Part shown: positions 1 to 7,561 of the stretch, in pieces
Numbering within the stretch: position 1 is the first letter of the stretch
Layout: each line of letters starts with the position of its first letter
Source: Streptomyces avidinii
GTDB taxonomy: Bacteria; Actinomycetota; Actinomycetes; Streptomycetales; Streptomycetaceae
Assembly (NCBI RefSeq): GCF_014650695.1
Contig: NZ_BMVL01000003.1
Location: forward strand, 1-64,000
Direction: 5' to 3'
Length of the DNA: 64,000 nt
Program-made: the position numbers and the translations under genes
Notes under the pieces: generated by a model
Seen by the model: only the letters and a program-made list of their open reading frames with translations
Told to the model about the DNA's origin: nothing
Databases searched by the model: none

Positions 1-1
1 G

Positions 2-79
2 GTCATCGTGAACACCGCGATCGTCGTGGTCGGCACCCTCACCACCGCCCTCTTCCTCCGCACCGAGCAGTCCCGCTGA
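2..79 (+). CDS. C-terminus of a membrane protein, probably an MFS exporter (partial)
   Basis: Only the last 25 codons are present; the gene begins before the window. The visible tail is a hydrophobic stretch (IVVVGTLTTALFL) followed by a short polar end, RTEQSR. This looks like the last membrane helix of a major facilitator drug/metabolite exporter, but the family cannot be proven from so little. The next gene lies about 110 bases downstream on the same strand, so it may belong to the same small cluster as the hydrolase and monooxygenase that follow. Confidence 0.45.
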   Translation, partial: VIVNTAIVVVGTLTTALFLRTEQSR

Positions 80-191
80 CGAAGTGCGCGTCTCCACTAA
101 GGCAACTCCGCCTTGTGACAGCCGTGTCCCGGCCGCGAACGTTGGCCCCGGGCCCGGCGCGAGCGCCGGCTACCGATGGAAAGGAACCCCG

Positions 192-1055
192 ATGGCCACA
201 CCCACCGTCGTCAGCTGGGAGCAGGTGTCCGTGCCCACCGCGTCCGGGCCCCTTCCCGCCCGCGCGTACCGGCCGGGCACCGGGTCACCGCAGGGCTGGC
301 TGGTGTGGGCCCACGGCGGCAGCTGGCGCGCCGGATCCGCCCAGGACTGGCACGGCGCCACCGCCGAACTCGCCCAGTGCTCCGGCTTCGGCGTGCTGAG
401 CGTGGACTACCGGCTCGCCCCCGACGTGCGCCACCCGGCCATGGTCGAGGACATCCTGTCCGCCCTGGCCTGGGCCGGGCAGCAGGAGCCGGAGCAGCAC
501 CACGACGGGTCCGCGCCCGCCCGGCCCGTCCTGGCCGTCGGCGGGGACAGTGCCGGCGGCACCCTCGCCGCCTGCGCCGCCCTCGTCTGCCGCGACCGCG
601 GGGTGCCGCTGGCCGCGCAGGTCCTGGCCTACCCGCCGCTGGACCCCGAGTGCGCGGCGGGCTCGTACCACCGCTTCCCCGACCTGTTCCCCACTGCCTC
701 CTACCTGGCGGCGGCCTGGCAGGACTACCGCCTTCCCGGCCGGCCGGTCGCCGCGGACGGTACGCGGCTCCACAGCACCCCCTTCGAAGCCGCCGACCTG
801 AGCGGACTCGCACCGGCCGTCCTGGCCACCGGTGACCTCGATCCCGTCAGCGACGACGTGCACCACTACGGGCGTCTGCTGCGGGCGGCCGGCGTGGAGG
901 TCACCCTGCGCGAGTTCCGGCAGACGGGTCACGGGGCGTTCCTCCACCCCGGCCGCGGCGGCCCGGGCGGGCAGCCGACCGTGTCGATGCGCGGCTGGCT
1001 GGGCCGGGCCTTACGCCCCTTCCTCCCTCGTTCCCCCTTCAAGGAGCTGACATGA
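192..1055 (+). CDS. alpha/beta hydrolase of the hormone-sensitive-lipase esterase type
   Basis: A 287-residue cytoplasmic carboxylesterase-like enzyme. The HGG oxyanion-hole motif is near residue 41, the nucleophile serine lies in GDSAGG (about residue 120), an acidic residue lies in TGDLDP (about 215), and the catalytic histidine is in TGHGAF (about 247). This is the full set expected for this family. The ATG at 192 is chosen over an upstream in-frame ATG at 84 because AAGGAA lies just before it and the family match begins there. The stop overlaps the next start (ATGA), so the two are translationally coupled. Leu274 (1011-1013) is encoded by TTA, the codon that depends on the bldA tRNA in Streptomyces, so translation may be developmentally limited. 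The natural ester substrate cannot be deduced. Confidence 0.85.
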   Translation: MATPTVVSWEQVSVPTASGPLPARAYRPGTGSPQGWLVWAHGGSWRAGSAQDWHGATAELAQCSGFGVLSVDYRLAPDVRHPAMVEDILSALAWAGQQEPEQHHDGSAPARPVLAVGGDSAGGTLAACAALVCRDRGVPLAAQVLAYPPLDPECAAGSYHRFPDLFPTASYLAAAWQDYRLPGRPVAADGTRLHSTPFEAADLSGLAPAVLATGDLDPVSDDVHHYGRLLRAAGVEVTLREFRQTGHGAFLHPGRGGPGGQPTVSMRGWLGRALRPFLPRSPFKELT

Positions 1056-1573
1056 CCACCGCCGACGTCCCCCACCTCGACGCCCTGCTGCGCCACTTCG
1101 CCGATCTGCGCGACGGCATCCACGGCGGCGCCGTCTCCCGGCCCGACAAGGAGGAGCACTTCCGTACCGCCGCCCGCCTGCTGGACCCGTACGCCCGCCA
1201 GGCGCTCGGCGAGCTCAATGACGAACTCCTCCTCGGGCAGGGCGTGATCGACGCCAGCGAGGTACAACGCGCCGACGACGGAAGCCTCTTCCACGCCTGG
1301 ACCCTGTGGTGGGACGAGCAGTCGGCCGCAGACATCCCGCCCGTCACGCTCTACGCGCACTACGGAGCCTCCTTCCACCACCCGCACCTGCGCGGGGCGA
1401 CGGTCTCCGAATGGCCCCTGAACGTCTTCGACGACGCACAGGCCGCCGCCGAACTGCCCACCCTGCGCGCGATCGCCGCCGCGGACCTCCACAACCTGGT
1501 CTTCGAACGCGACTTCAGGATCGTGCCCGCGACCATGGCGGGCGCCACCGGTCTCCCCGCCCACCAGCACTGA
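1052..1573 (+). CDS. hypothetical protein, coupled to hydrolase and monooxygenase
   Basis: A 173-residue soluble protein that I do not recognise. It has no signal peptide or membrane helix. It is rich in His and acidic residues, with a central segment WWDEQSAADIPPVTLYAHYG and several His-containing turns (YGASFHHPHLRG). Its start overlaps the stop of the esterase gene by four bases, and the monooxygenase gene begins 13 bases after its stop, so the three are very probably one operon. It could be a small enzyme or accessory protein of a tailoring pathway, but that is inferred from context only. Confidence 0.75.
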   Translation: MTTADVPHLDALLRHFADLRDGIHGGAVSRPDKEEHFRTAARLLDPYARQALGELNDELLLGQGVIDASEVQRADDGSLFHAWTLWWDEQSAADIPPVTLYAHYGASFHHPHLRGATVSEWPLNVFDDAQAAAELPTLRAIAAADLHNLVFERDFRIVPATMAGATGLPAHQH

Positions 1574-1586
1574 AAGGCGGCCCGTC

Positions 1587-2552
1587 ATGACCAAGCTGCG
1601 ACTGTCCGTACTGGACCAGACCCCGGTCGGTGAGGACCACACCCCGGACCGGGCGCTGCGCGCTTCCGTGGACCTCGCCCGCGTCGCGGAGGGCCTCGGC
1701 TACACCCGCTACTGGGTCGCCGAACACCACGACTCTCCGGGCTTCGCGAGCAGCGCGCCGGAGATCCTCGCGGGCGCGCTGCTCGCCCGCACCTCGCGGA
1801 TGCGGATCGGGACCGGCGGCGTGCTGCTGCCGCGCTACGACCCGGCGAAGGTGGCCGAGGTGTTCGGTGTACTGGCCTCCCTCCACCCGGGGCGCGTCGA
1901 CCTCGGGATCGGCCGGGCCGGCGGCCCCGCCCGCGACTTCCCGCAGCGCCTCGCGGAACTGCACGCACTGCTCGCCGAGGGCGGGGTCGTGCCGCAGGCA
2001 CCGGTCCCGCCGCAGATGTGGCTCCTGGGAGCGGGTCGCGAATCGGCGCGGCTGGCCGGACTGCTGGGCACGGAGTTCGCGTTCGGGCACTTCTTCTCCC
2101 CGGTCGGCGGCCGGGAGGCGTTCGAGGACTACCGCGCCCGGTTCCGTACCGCCACCGGCGGGCGGGCGGGCGGCGCGCTCGCCGTCCGCGTGGTGACCGC
2201 GGACAGCGCCGGCCGCGCCGAGGAACTGGCCCAGAGCATGCTGCTGTGGCGCGCCCGCAAGGACCTCGGCCAGGACGGCCCGCTGCCGTCGTACGAGACC
2301 ACGCGCCGCCACCGCTGGACGGGCGCGGAGCTGGAGCGCGCCAAGGTGCACCGCACGGCCCTCGTCTCCGGGGCACCGGAGCAGGTCTCCGCGGTGCTGA
2401 CGGCCCTGGCCGGGAGCCACGGCGTGGACGAACTGATCATCAACACCCTGACCTGCGACCCGTCCGACCGCCGACGCTCGTACGAACTCCTCGCCGAGGC
2501 CTTCGCCCTCCCGGCACGCCACCCGGAGCCCGCAACGGTGGGCAGCGCGTAA
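1587..2552 (+). CDS. luciferase-like (LLM class) flavin-dependent oxidoreductase
   Basis: A 321-residue bacterial-luciferase-fold monooxygenase. The N-terminus MTKLRLSVLDQTPVG, the early YWVAEHHDSPGFASSAPE block and the following IGTGGVLLPRYDP segment are characteristic of the family, which uses reduced flavin (FMNH2 supplied by a reductase or F420) and O2. The short-chain, single-domain form resembles the MsnO8-like group often found in natural-product clusters. The start is supported by AAAGGCGG nine bases upstream. It follows an esterase and an unknown protein in one operon, which suggests a small tailoring or detoxification pathway. The substrate is unknown. Confidence 0.88.
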   Translation: MTKLRLSVLDQTPVGEDHTPDRALRASVDLARVAEGLGYTRYWVAEHHDSPGFASSAPEILAGALLARTSRMRIGTGGVLLPRYDPAKVAEVFGVLASLHPGRVDLGIGRAGGPARDFPQRLAELHALLAEGGVVPQAPVPPQMWLLGAGRESARLAGLLGTEFAFGHFFSPVGGREAFEDYRARFRTATGGRAGGALAVRVVTADSAGRAEELAQSMLLWRARKDLGQDGPLPSYETTRRHRWTGAELERAKVHRTALVSGAPEQVSAVLTALAGSHGVDELIINTLTCDPSDRRRSYELLAEAFALPARHPEPATVGSA

Positions 2553-2654
2553 CCCTCGCCCCTCCGCCCCGACCTCGGCGGTTCGGACTGGAGTTCGGCG
2601 GCCGGGGTGGGGCATGGTCGTCGCTGAAGAGTCCGATGACGAGGGGGAGAGCCG

Positions 2655-3401
2655 ATGAAGCGGCATGTCGAGTTCGAGCGGCTGCACAACTTCCGGGACC
2701 TGGGCGGCTACCGGTCCGCCGACGGGCGGACCGTTCGGTGGGGGACGGTCTACCGCGCCGACTCGCTCGGCAAGCTGCGGGGCGCCGACTGGGAGCGGTT
2801 CCTGGGGCTGGGGATCGGGACGGTCATCGACCTGCGGTATCCGTGGGAGATCGAGGCCAAGGGGCGGGTGCCCGAGGCGGAGCGGTTCCGCTACGTCAAC
2901 CTGAGCATCGAGCACCGCCCCTACGACCAGGCCGAGATCGACCCGGACCTCGACCCCTGGCGCTACCTCGCGGACCGCTTCGCCGAGGTGACCGAGGACG
3001 GGGTCGAGGAGATCCGGCAGGCGCTGGAGGCGATCGCGCACGCGCCCGGGCCCGTCGTCTTCCACTGCACCTCGGGCAAGGACCGGACCGGGCTGATCGG
3101 GGCGTTCGTACTGACCCTGATCGGGGTGGAACGGGCCGACGTGCTGGCCGACTTCGCGCTCACCGAGCTGGCCACCGAGCGGCTCGCCGCGGACTGGCGG
3201 GCGGCCAACCCGGGCCGGGTCATGAAGTGGCCGAGCTACGGCCGCGCCCCCGCCGTGGTCATGGAGCTGGTGTTCACGGATCTGGAGGCCCGGTACGGAT
3301 CGGTGGAGGGCTACCTCAAGGACCGGGTCGGGCTCACCGAGTCGACCGTGGAGCGGTTGCGCGCCCGCCTGCTGACCGGCGACGGCAGCCGCGCGACGTG
3401 A
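2655..3401 (+). CDS. tyrosine-protein phosphatase (Y_phosphatase3 type)
   Basis: A 248-residue cytoplasmic phosphatase. The signature HCTSGKDRTG (catalytic Cys about residue 138, followed by the C-x5-R phosphate loop) identifies the cysteine-based protein tyrosine phosphatase superfamily. The N-terminal FRDLGGYRSADGRTV and WGTVYRAD blocks are diagnostic for the bacterial Y_phosphatase3 branch, which includes MptpB-like enzymes that also act on phosphoinositides. Full length for the family. The ATG is preceded by GGGGGAG. It stands alone between the monooxygenase operon and a gene relic, so context does not reveal the substrate. Confidence 0.92.
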   Translation: MKRHVEFERLHNFRDLGGYRSADGRTVRWGTVYRADSLGKLRGADWERFLGLGIGTVIDLRYPWEIEAKGRVPEAERFRYVNLSIEHRPYDQAEIDPDLDPWRYLADRFAEVTEDGVEEIRQALEAIAHAPGPVVFHCTSGKDRTGLIGAFVLTLIGVERADVLADFALTELATERLAADWRAANPGRVMKWPSYGRAPAVVMELVFTDLEARYGSVEGYLKDRVGLTESTVERLRARLLTGDGSRAT

Positions 3402-3515
3402 AGTCGCTCTGGTGGCGCCACCGGCGCATCTCCTACCATCGGAACACGGGTGGGAGGGGGGTGCGTTCATGGCAGCGCACGTTGGACGCCTGGAACGCTT
3501 CGTCGCCTGGGTGCT

Positions 3516-3712
3516 GGGGAGCCGCCGGCCCTGCGCGGGACGCTGATGGGGATGGCGGACGGCTGGGCGGCGCTGACACCGGCCGGCGGGTACAAGTACG
3601 AGGGCGATGTGGCCGGTGAGTTCTGGCACGTGGTCGGCATGTCCCGGTTCACGCCGGGGGAGCTCGACGCGTGCCGGGTATCCACCGGCTGCCGCTCGGT
3701 GAGGCACTGTGA
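3516..3712 (+). pseudogene. relic of a NACHT/LRR-type protein C-terminus (frameshifted)
   Basis: The reading frame through 3546 encodes ADGWAALTPAGGYKYEGD followed by GEFWHVVGMSRFTPGELD. This resembles the conserved C-terminal tail of large actinobacterial leucine-rich-repeat or STAND proteins (GWAALLPDGSYKLxGDxxGxFWxxxGLxRFxPGELDPY). The frame is then lost: after GAC at 3666-3668 the expected ending VPGIHRLPLGEAL and a TGA stop (3710-3712) continue from the GTG at 3671 in another frame. Nothing of the large N-terminal part is present. This looks like the decayed last exon-sized piece of such a gene. The family match is from memory of motif patterns and needs a database search. Confidence 0.5.
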
Positions 3713-3759
3713 CGGCGCACGAACCCGAAGCCCCGCCCGGGCGACTACGGTTGATCCGC

Positions 3760-4130
3760 ATGACCCACACCGAAACCGGGATGACCGCGGAGCTGGTCCG
3801 GGACCTGCTGCGCGACCAGCACCCCGACCTGGCCGACCGCCCCGTGCGGCTCGGCGCGCGCGGCTGGGACAACCAACTGTGGCGGCTCGGCGACGACCTG
3901 GCCGTCCGGCTGCCCTGGGCGACGCGGTCCGCGGACGCCCTGCTGCGCAAGGAGTACGCCTGGCTGCCCGCGCTCGCCCCTGGCCCTCCGTTACCGGTTC
4001 CCGTACCGCAGCGCCTCGGTGAGCCCTCGGAACGGTTTCCGCGCCCCTGGACCGTCGCCACCTGGGTGCCGGGTGCGCCCGCCGACCGCGCTCCTCCGCA
4101 CTGCGCCGCCTCGTCGCGACGGCCCGCTGA
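3760..4130 (+). pseudogene. aminoglycoside phosphotransferase-family gene with internal deletion
   Basis: The N-terminal lobe of an APH-like kinase is clear from 3760: LVRDLLRDQHPDLADRPVRL, then RGWDNQLWRLGDDLAVRLPW (nucleotide loop and the Lys/Arg strand) and RPWTVATWVPGAPAD. The catalytic lobe, with the expected HGDLHPGNLL and DFG-like motifs, is absent. Immediately after the PAD, another frame reads RSSALRRLVATAR and a TGA at 4128-4130, which looks like the normal extreme C-terminus. So about 170-190 codons appear to have been lost, leaving a frameshifted junction near 4085-4092. Leu78 is a TTA codon (3991). The sequence just before the ATG (CTACGG, then 8 bases) suggests a formerly leaderless transcript. 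Confidence 0.7.
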
Positions 4131-4169
4131 ACGGCGGCACCGAACGGCGGGACCGAACGGCGGGGCGGG

Positions 4170-4760
4170 TCAGCCGAGGGAGGAGACGGACGGGACGACC
4201 ACCCCGTAGAGATCGGCGATCGTCGCCAGCGCGCCGTGGTGGAGCTGCTCGGCGGACACGTCGGCCACCTCCGTGCGCAGCGGCCGGGTCGCGCAGGCGT
4301 CCGCGACGACCGTGGGCCGGTTGCCCCGCAGGAAGGCGCCCTCCGCGGTGAAGGTGACGCACATGTGGGTCATGAACCCGGCGACGATGACGTCCTTGTG
4401 GCCGGCGGCGTCGACGTGTTCCCCCAGGTCGGTGTCGACGAACGCGTTGGGGACCGTCTTGACGACCACCGGCTCGCCCGGGGCGGGAGCCACCCTGGGG
4501 TGGATCGCGCCTATCTCGGCCCGGATGTCGTACGGGGTCCCCGCGCCGCCGTCGTTCACCACGTGGACGACCTTCGCGCCCGCCTCGCGGGCCCGGGCCA
4601 GCAGCGCGGCGGCGGCGTCGAGCGCGGGCTCCCATCCCGTCAGCTCCATCACGCCCCGGGTGTAGGTGTTCTGGTAGTCGACGAGGATCAGCGTGGCGTC
4701 CGCCGGCGAGGCCGGGGTCCCGTCGAGGCCGCTCAGATCGCGCAAGGTCGTCCTGGACAT
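4170..4760 (-). CDS. isochorismatase-family cysteine hydrolase
   Basis: A 196-residue cytoplasmic hydrolase of the isochorismatase/nicotinamidase superfamily. The catalytic triad is visible: Asp28 in LILVDYQN, Lys101 in VVVKTVPNAF and Cys134 in GFMTHMCVTFTAEGAF. Members cleave isochorismate, carbamoyl or amide bonds; the substrate here is not fixed by the sequence. The gene is divergent from a GlxA-type regulator (start 4953) across a 192-base region, a common arrangement in which the regulator controls the hydrolase. The 3' end lies only 40 bases from the relic phosphotransferase. Confidence 0.9.
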   Translation of the reverse strand: MSRTTLRDLSGLDGTPASPADATLILVDYQNTYTRGVMELTGWEPALDAAAALLARAREAGAKVVHVVNDGGAGTPYDIRAEIGAIHPRVAPAPGEPVVVKTVPNAFVDTDLGEHVDAAGHKDVIVAGFMTHMCVTFTAEGAFLRGNRPTVVADACATRPLRTEVADVSAEQLHHGALATIADLYGVVVPSVSSLG

Positions 4761-4952
4761 GGAAATGCCCTCCTGGGGGTGTCGTGTCGCGGTGCCGGCC
4801 GCGGAGCGGCGGCCGTGTTCAGAACGCTATGACCCACTCCTTCATGTCGGCAATGTCATCCAACCCGCAGAAACCGACATACGGTGGGCCGTGAGACGGC
4901 CACTGCCACCGCCACGGCCCCGGCCGCTGCCGCCACCGAACGGAGAGACCCT

Positions 4953-5954
4953 GTGAGCACCGTCGAACGGTTCGTCGTCGTCGTCCTCTTCGACGGCGTC
5001 GACCTGCTGGACGTCACCGGACCGCCCGAGGTGTTCGCCCTGCTCCGGCGCGAGGTGGGCGACGCGACGGGCTACCGCGTGGCCCTGGCCGCCGAGACCA
5101 TGGATCCCGTCACCACCTCCGCCGGGGTCCGGATCCTGCCCGACCTCACCTTCGGGGAAGTGGCGGGGCGGAGCATCGACACCCTGCTGGTGCCCGGCTC
5201 GGTCGAGGTCGACGGGCGGGGTCGCGTCCGCGCCCTCGCCGACCCCGTCGTGGTCGACCGGGTGCGGACCCTCGCCGCAACGACCCGGCGGGTGACGTCC
5301 GTCTGCGTGGGCGCGCACATCCTCGCGGACGCAGGGCTGCTGGACGGCAAGCGGGCCACCACCCACTGGTCGACCGCGCAGCAACTCGCAGACGAGCACC
5401 CCTCGATCGAGGTCGACGCGGATCCGATCTTCATCCGGGACCAGGAGGTGTGGACCGGCGCCGGCATCAGCGCGTGCCTCGACCTCTCGCTCGCCCTCGT
5501 CGCCGACGACTTCGGCGAGGCCGTCGCCCTGCGCGTCGCCCGGCAGCTGGTGATGTACCTGAAACGACCCAGCGGGCAGAGCCAGTTCAGCGTCCCGCTC
5601 GAACCCCTCTCGACCACGCGGCGCATCGAGGACCTGCGCCACTACATCACGCGGAACATCGCCGAGCAGCTGACCGTCGCCGACCTGGCCGAGCAGGCCC
5701 ATGTCGGCGAACGGCAGCTCACCCGGATCTTCAAGACGGAGCTGGGCATGACCCCGGCCGCCTACATCGAATCGGCCCGCGTCGAAGTGGCGCGCAACCG
5801 GCTGGAGTCCACGGACGACACACTCGAACGCGTCGCCACCGTATGCGGCTTCAACACGACCGACACCCTCGTCCGCGCCTTCCGGCGCAAGCTCGACACG
5901 ACGCCGACGGAGTACCGCAGCCGCTTCCGTTCGACCTCCCTCCGAACGGCCTGA
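4953..5954 (+). CDS. GlxA-family transcriptional regulator (DJ-1/PfpI domain plus AraC HTH)
   Basis: A 333-residue regulator with two domains. Residues 1-190 form a DJ-1/PfpI-like sensor (FVVVVLFDGVDLLDVTGP at the start; TSVCVGAHILADAGLLDG with the nucleophile-elbow Cys). Residues about 225-325 form an AraC-type double helix-turn-helix (RHYITRNIAEQLTVADLA and the closing motif RVATVCGFNTTDTLVRAF, RRKLDTTPTEYR). The GTG at 4953 is chosen over an ATG 69 bases upstream because GGAGAG precedes it and the upstream part is low-complexity TATATA-like peptide. It probably controls the divergent isochorismatase-family gene. The GlxA group often senses small nitrogen compounds, but the ligand is unknown. 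Confidence 0.9.
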   Translation: MSTVERFVVVVLFDGVDLLDVTGPPEVFALLRREVGDATGYRVALAAETMDPVTTSAGVRILPDLTFGEVAGRSIDTLLVPGSVEVDGRGRVRALADPVVVDRVRTLAATTRRVTSVCVGAHILADAGLLDGKRATTHWSTAQQLADEHPSIEVDADPIFIRDQEVWTGAGISACLDLSLALVADDFGEAVALRVARQLVMYLKRPSGQSQFSVPLEPLSTTRRIEDLRHYITRNIAEQLTVADLAEQAHVGERQLTRIFKTELGMTPAAYIESARVEVARNRLESTDDTLERVATVCGFNTTDTLVRAFRRKLDTTPTEYRSRFRSTSLRTA

Positions 5955-5972
5955 CGGCCTGACGACCCGACG

Positions 5973-5999
5973 GCCCGGCGACCTGACGGTTCGCCGGGC
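5973..5999. terminator. bidirectional hairpin between convergent genes
   Basis: A perfect 9-base-pair stem, GCCCGGCGA paired with TCGCCGGGC, around a 9-base loop. It lies between the convergent GlxA-type regulator and the anti-sigma factor, so it can stop transcription from both sides. Confidence 0.6.
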
Positions 6000-6758
6000 T
6001 CAGGCCGTGGGGAAGGCCAGCAGCGCCACCGGCGTCGAGGTCGGCCGCGGCGAGCCGCCGGCCGGTTCGACGGTGATGCCCATCCCCGACGCCGCGTCGA
6101 CCGGCCCGTGCATCAGGGTGGCCGCCGCCGGGGTGCCGCTGTCCATCAGGCCCGCCGAACGCATCCTGCCGCCGCCGTCGTTGTACCAGAGCTGGTACAC
6201 CTTCCCGCTGGGCGGCGCCGGCATGCCGGAGGCCGCGAAGACGGCCTGGTTGCGGGAGGGCGAGACGACCACCGTGCCCACGGCGCCGCCCCGCAGGGGC
6301 GCGGTGGACACCCGGGCGTCGGCCGACGCGAGGACCGCGCCGACCGCATCGTTCGCGATACGGGCCTGCAACGCCTGCTCCCGGGCCTCCCGGGCCTGCT
6401 CGTACTGAGACACCGCGACGCCGCCGAGTGCCACGGCCGCCGCGAAACAGGCCGCCAGGGCCCAGTTCGGCGCCCACCGCCAGCGGGGCCGTACGTGCCC
6501 GCCGCGGGCGGACCGTACCGTCGTCGGCGCCTCCTGGCGGACCGTGCCGATCCGACGCATCACCTCGTCCCGCAGCGCCGGGCCGGGCTGCGCGGCGACG
6601 GCGAGGCCGAGGCGCGTGACGGTCTCGGAGAGCTCCCGGACCTCCTGCGCGCAGGAGGCACAGTCGGCGAGGTGCCGCTCGACGGCGGCCCGTTCGGCCG
6701 GCTCCAGGGCGTCGAGCACGTACGCGCCCGTCAACGTGTGCAGATCCACGGAGTTCAC
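6000..6758 (-). CDS. rskA: RskA-type anti-sigma factor
   Basis: A 252-residue membrane-anchored anti-sigma factor. Residues 1-80 carry a ZAS-like anti-sigma domain with the H-x3-C-x2-C motif (HLADCASC). One membrane helix follows near residue 95-115 (WALAACFAAAVALGGVAV), and the C-terminal extracytoplasmic part ends with the RskA-like segment SGMGITVEPAGGSPRPTS. Its GTG start overlaps the stop of the sigma factor gene by four bases. It is inferred to hold the co-encoded sigma factor at the membrane until the extracytoplasmic domain is proteolysed, as known for RskA/SigK of mycobacteria. Confidence 0.88.
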   Translation of the reverse strand: MNSVDLHTLTGAYVLDALEPAERAAVERHLADCASCAQEVRELSETVTRLGLAVAAQPGPALRDEVMRRIGTVRQEAPTTVRSARGGHVRPRWRWAPNWALAACFAAAVALGGVAVSQYEQAREAREQALQARIANDAVGAVLASADARVSTAPLRGGAVGTVVVSPSRNQAVFAASGMPAPPSGKVYQLWYNDGGGRMRSAGLMDSGTPAAATLMHGPVDAASGMGITVEPAGGSPRPTSTPVALLAFPTA

Positions 6759-7339
6759 ACGCCCACCCCCAGGCAGTCACGGAGCCGGATGAGGCCGTCG
6801 CGCAGCCGTGTCTTGACGGTACCCAACGGCATGGCCAGCAACTCCGCGACCTCCCGGTAGGTCAGGCCGCGGTAGTACGCCAGAGTGATCGCCTGGCGCT
6901 GCAGTTCGGTGAGACCGCCCAGACAGCGCCGCACCTGTTCGCGCTCCAGCCGGCTCTCCACCTGCTCCACCACCTCGTCGTAGGCCGTGGTGTGTTCCAG
7001 CAGGGCCGCCCGCTTCTCGCGGTTGGACGCCGCCTGCGCGGAGCGCACCCGGTCGACGGCCCGCCGGTGGGCGAGCGTCAGGACCCAGTTCATCACCGAG
7101 CCCCGCGAGGGCTGGTAGCGGGCGGCGGTCCGCCAGAGCTCGACCAGTACTTCCTGGGCGACCTCCTCCGACTGGGCGGGGTCGCGCAGCACGGAGCGTA
7201 CGAGGCCGAGGACGGGGCCGGACACGGCCTCGAAGACGGCCGTGAACGCCTGCTGATCACCGCGGGCCACCCGGCCCATCAGCTCCGGCAGGTCAGGAGC
7301 GGTCGACGGGTGTCGACCGATGCGCACGTTCTCTCTCAC
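6755..7339 (-). CDS. sigK: ECF sigma factor, SigK type
   Basis: A 194-residue group IV sigma factor. Region 2 includes DPAQSEEVAQEVLVELWRTA, and region 4 includes LTELQRQAITLAYYRGLTYR followed by LAMPLGTVKTRLRDGLIRLR. The GTG at 7339 is chosen because GGAGGA precedes it by 8 bases and the longer upstream frame shows no sigma-like sequence. It is coupled to rskA and divergent from a fasciclin-domain lipoprotein gene. In mycobacteria SigK/RskA controls the fasciclin antigens MPT70 and MPT83, so the whole arrangement matches a known regulon. A SigK-like promoter precedes it, implying autoregulation. Confidence 0.9.
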   Translation of the reverse strand: MRENVRIGRHPSTAPDLPELMGRVARGDQQAFTAVFEAVSGPVLGLVRSVLRDPAQSEEVAQEVLVELWRTAARYQPSRGSVMNWVLTLAHRRAVDRVRSAQAASNREKRAALLEHTTAYDEVVEQVESRLEREQVRRCLGGLTELQRQAITLAYYRGLTYREVAELLAMPLGTVKTRLRDGLIRLRDCLGVGV

Positions 7340-7376
7340 CGGGGAGGTCCTCCAGGAGTTCTCGGTTGCACAGCTC

Positions 7377-7403
7377 ATTCGGAGCCGCGGACCGGCCGGA
7401 TTG
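7377..7403 (-). promoter_or_regulatory. predicted SigK-type promoter for the sigma factor operon
   Basis: On the minus strand the sequence reads CAATCC, 15 bases, CCGAAT. This closely matches the mycobacterial SigK consensus (CCATCC, 16-17 bases, CCGAAT). The -10 element ends 38 bases before the sigma factor start codon. Confidence 0.6.
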
Positions 7404-7485
7404 GTCGCGGCGGACATTGATTTTCGGCAGCCGCAGGCAGCGGCCCGGAGGCGTGTTCGAGTCGACATCCGTTCGGGTGAGCCGG

Positions 7486-7512
7486 CCATCCGGACGGCGG
7501 CGGGCGCCGAAC
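7486..7512 (+). promoter_or_regulatory. predicted SigK-type promoter for the fasciclin lipoprotein gene
   Basis: The plus strand reads CCATCC, 15 bases, CCGAAC, ending 49 bases before the lipoprotein start. The hexamers and spacer length match the oppositely directed element at 7377-7403, so one sigma factor probably drives both divergent transcripts. Confidence 0.62.
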
Positions 7513-7561
7513 AGACGGCGTGCTTCACCAAAGGGTGAGCCCCGCAGACTCAGGAGAGACC

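Noticed and set aside
4884..4952. ATG at 4884 as start of the GlxA-type regulator
   Set aside because: It would add a TATATA/AAAA peptide not found in the family; the GTG at 4953 has GGAGAG.
6755..7531. Longer sigma factor start at 7531
   Set aside because: The extra 64 residues are not sigma-like, overlap the predicted promoters, and the GTG at 7339 has an excellent ribosome-binding site.
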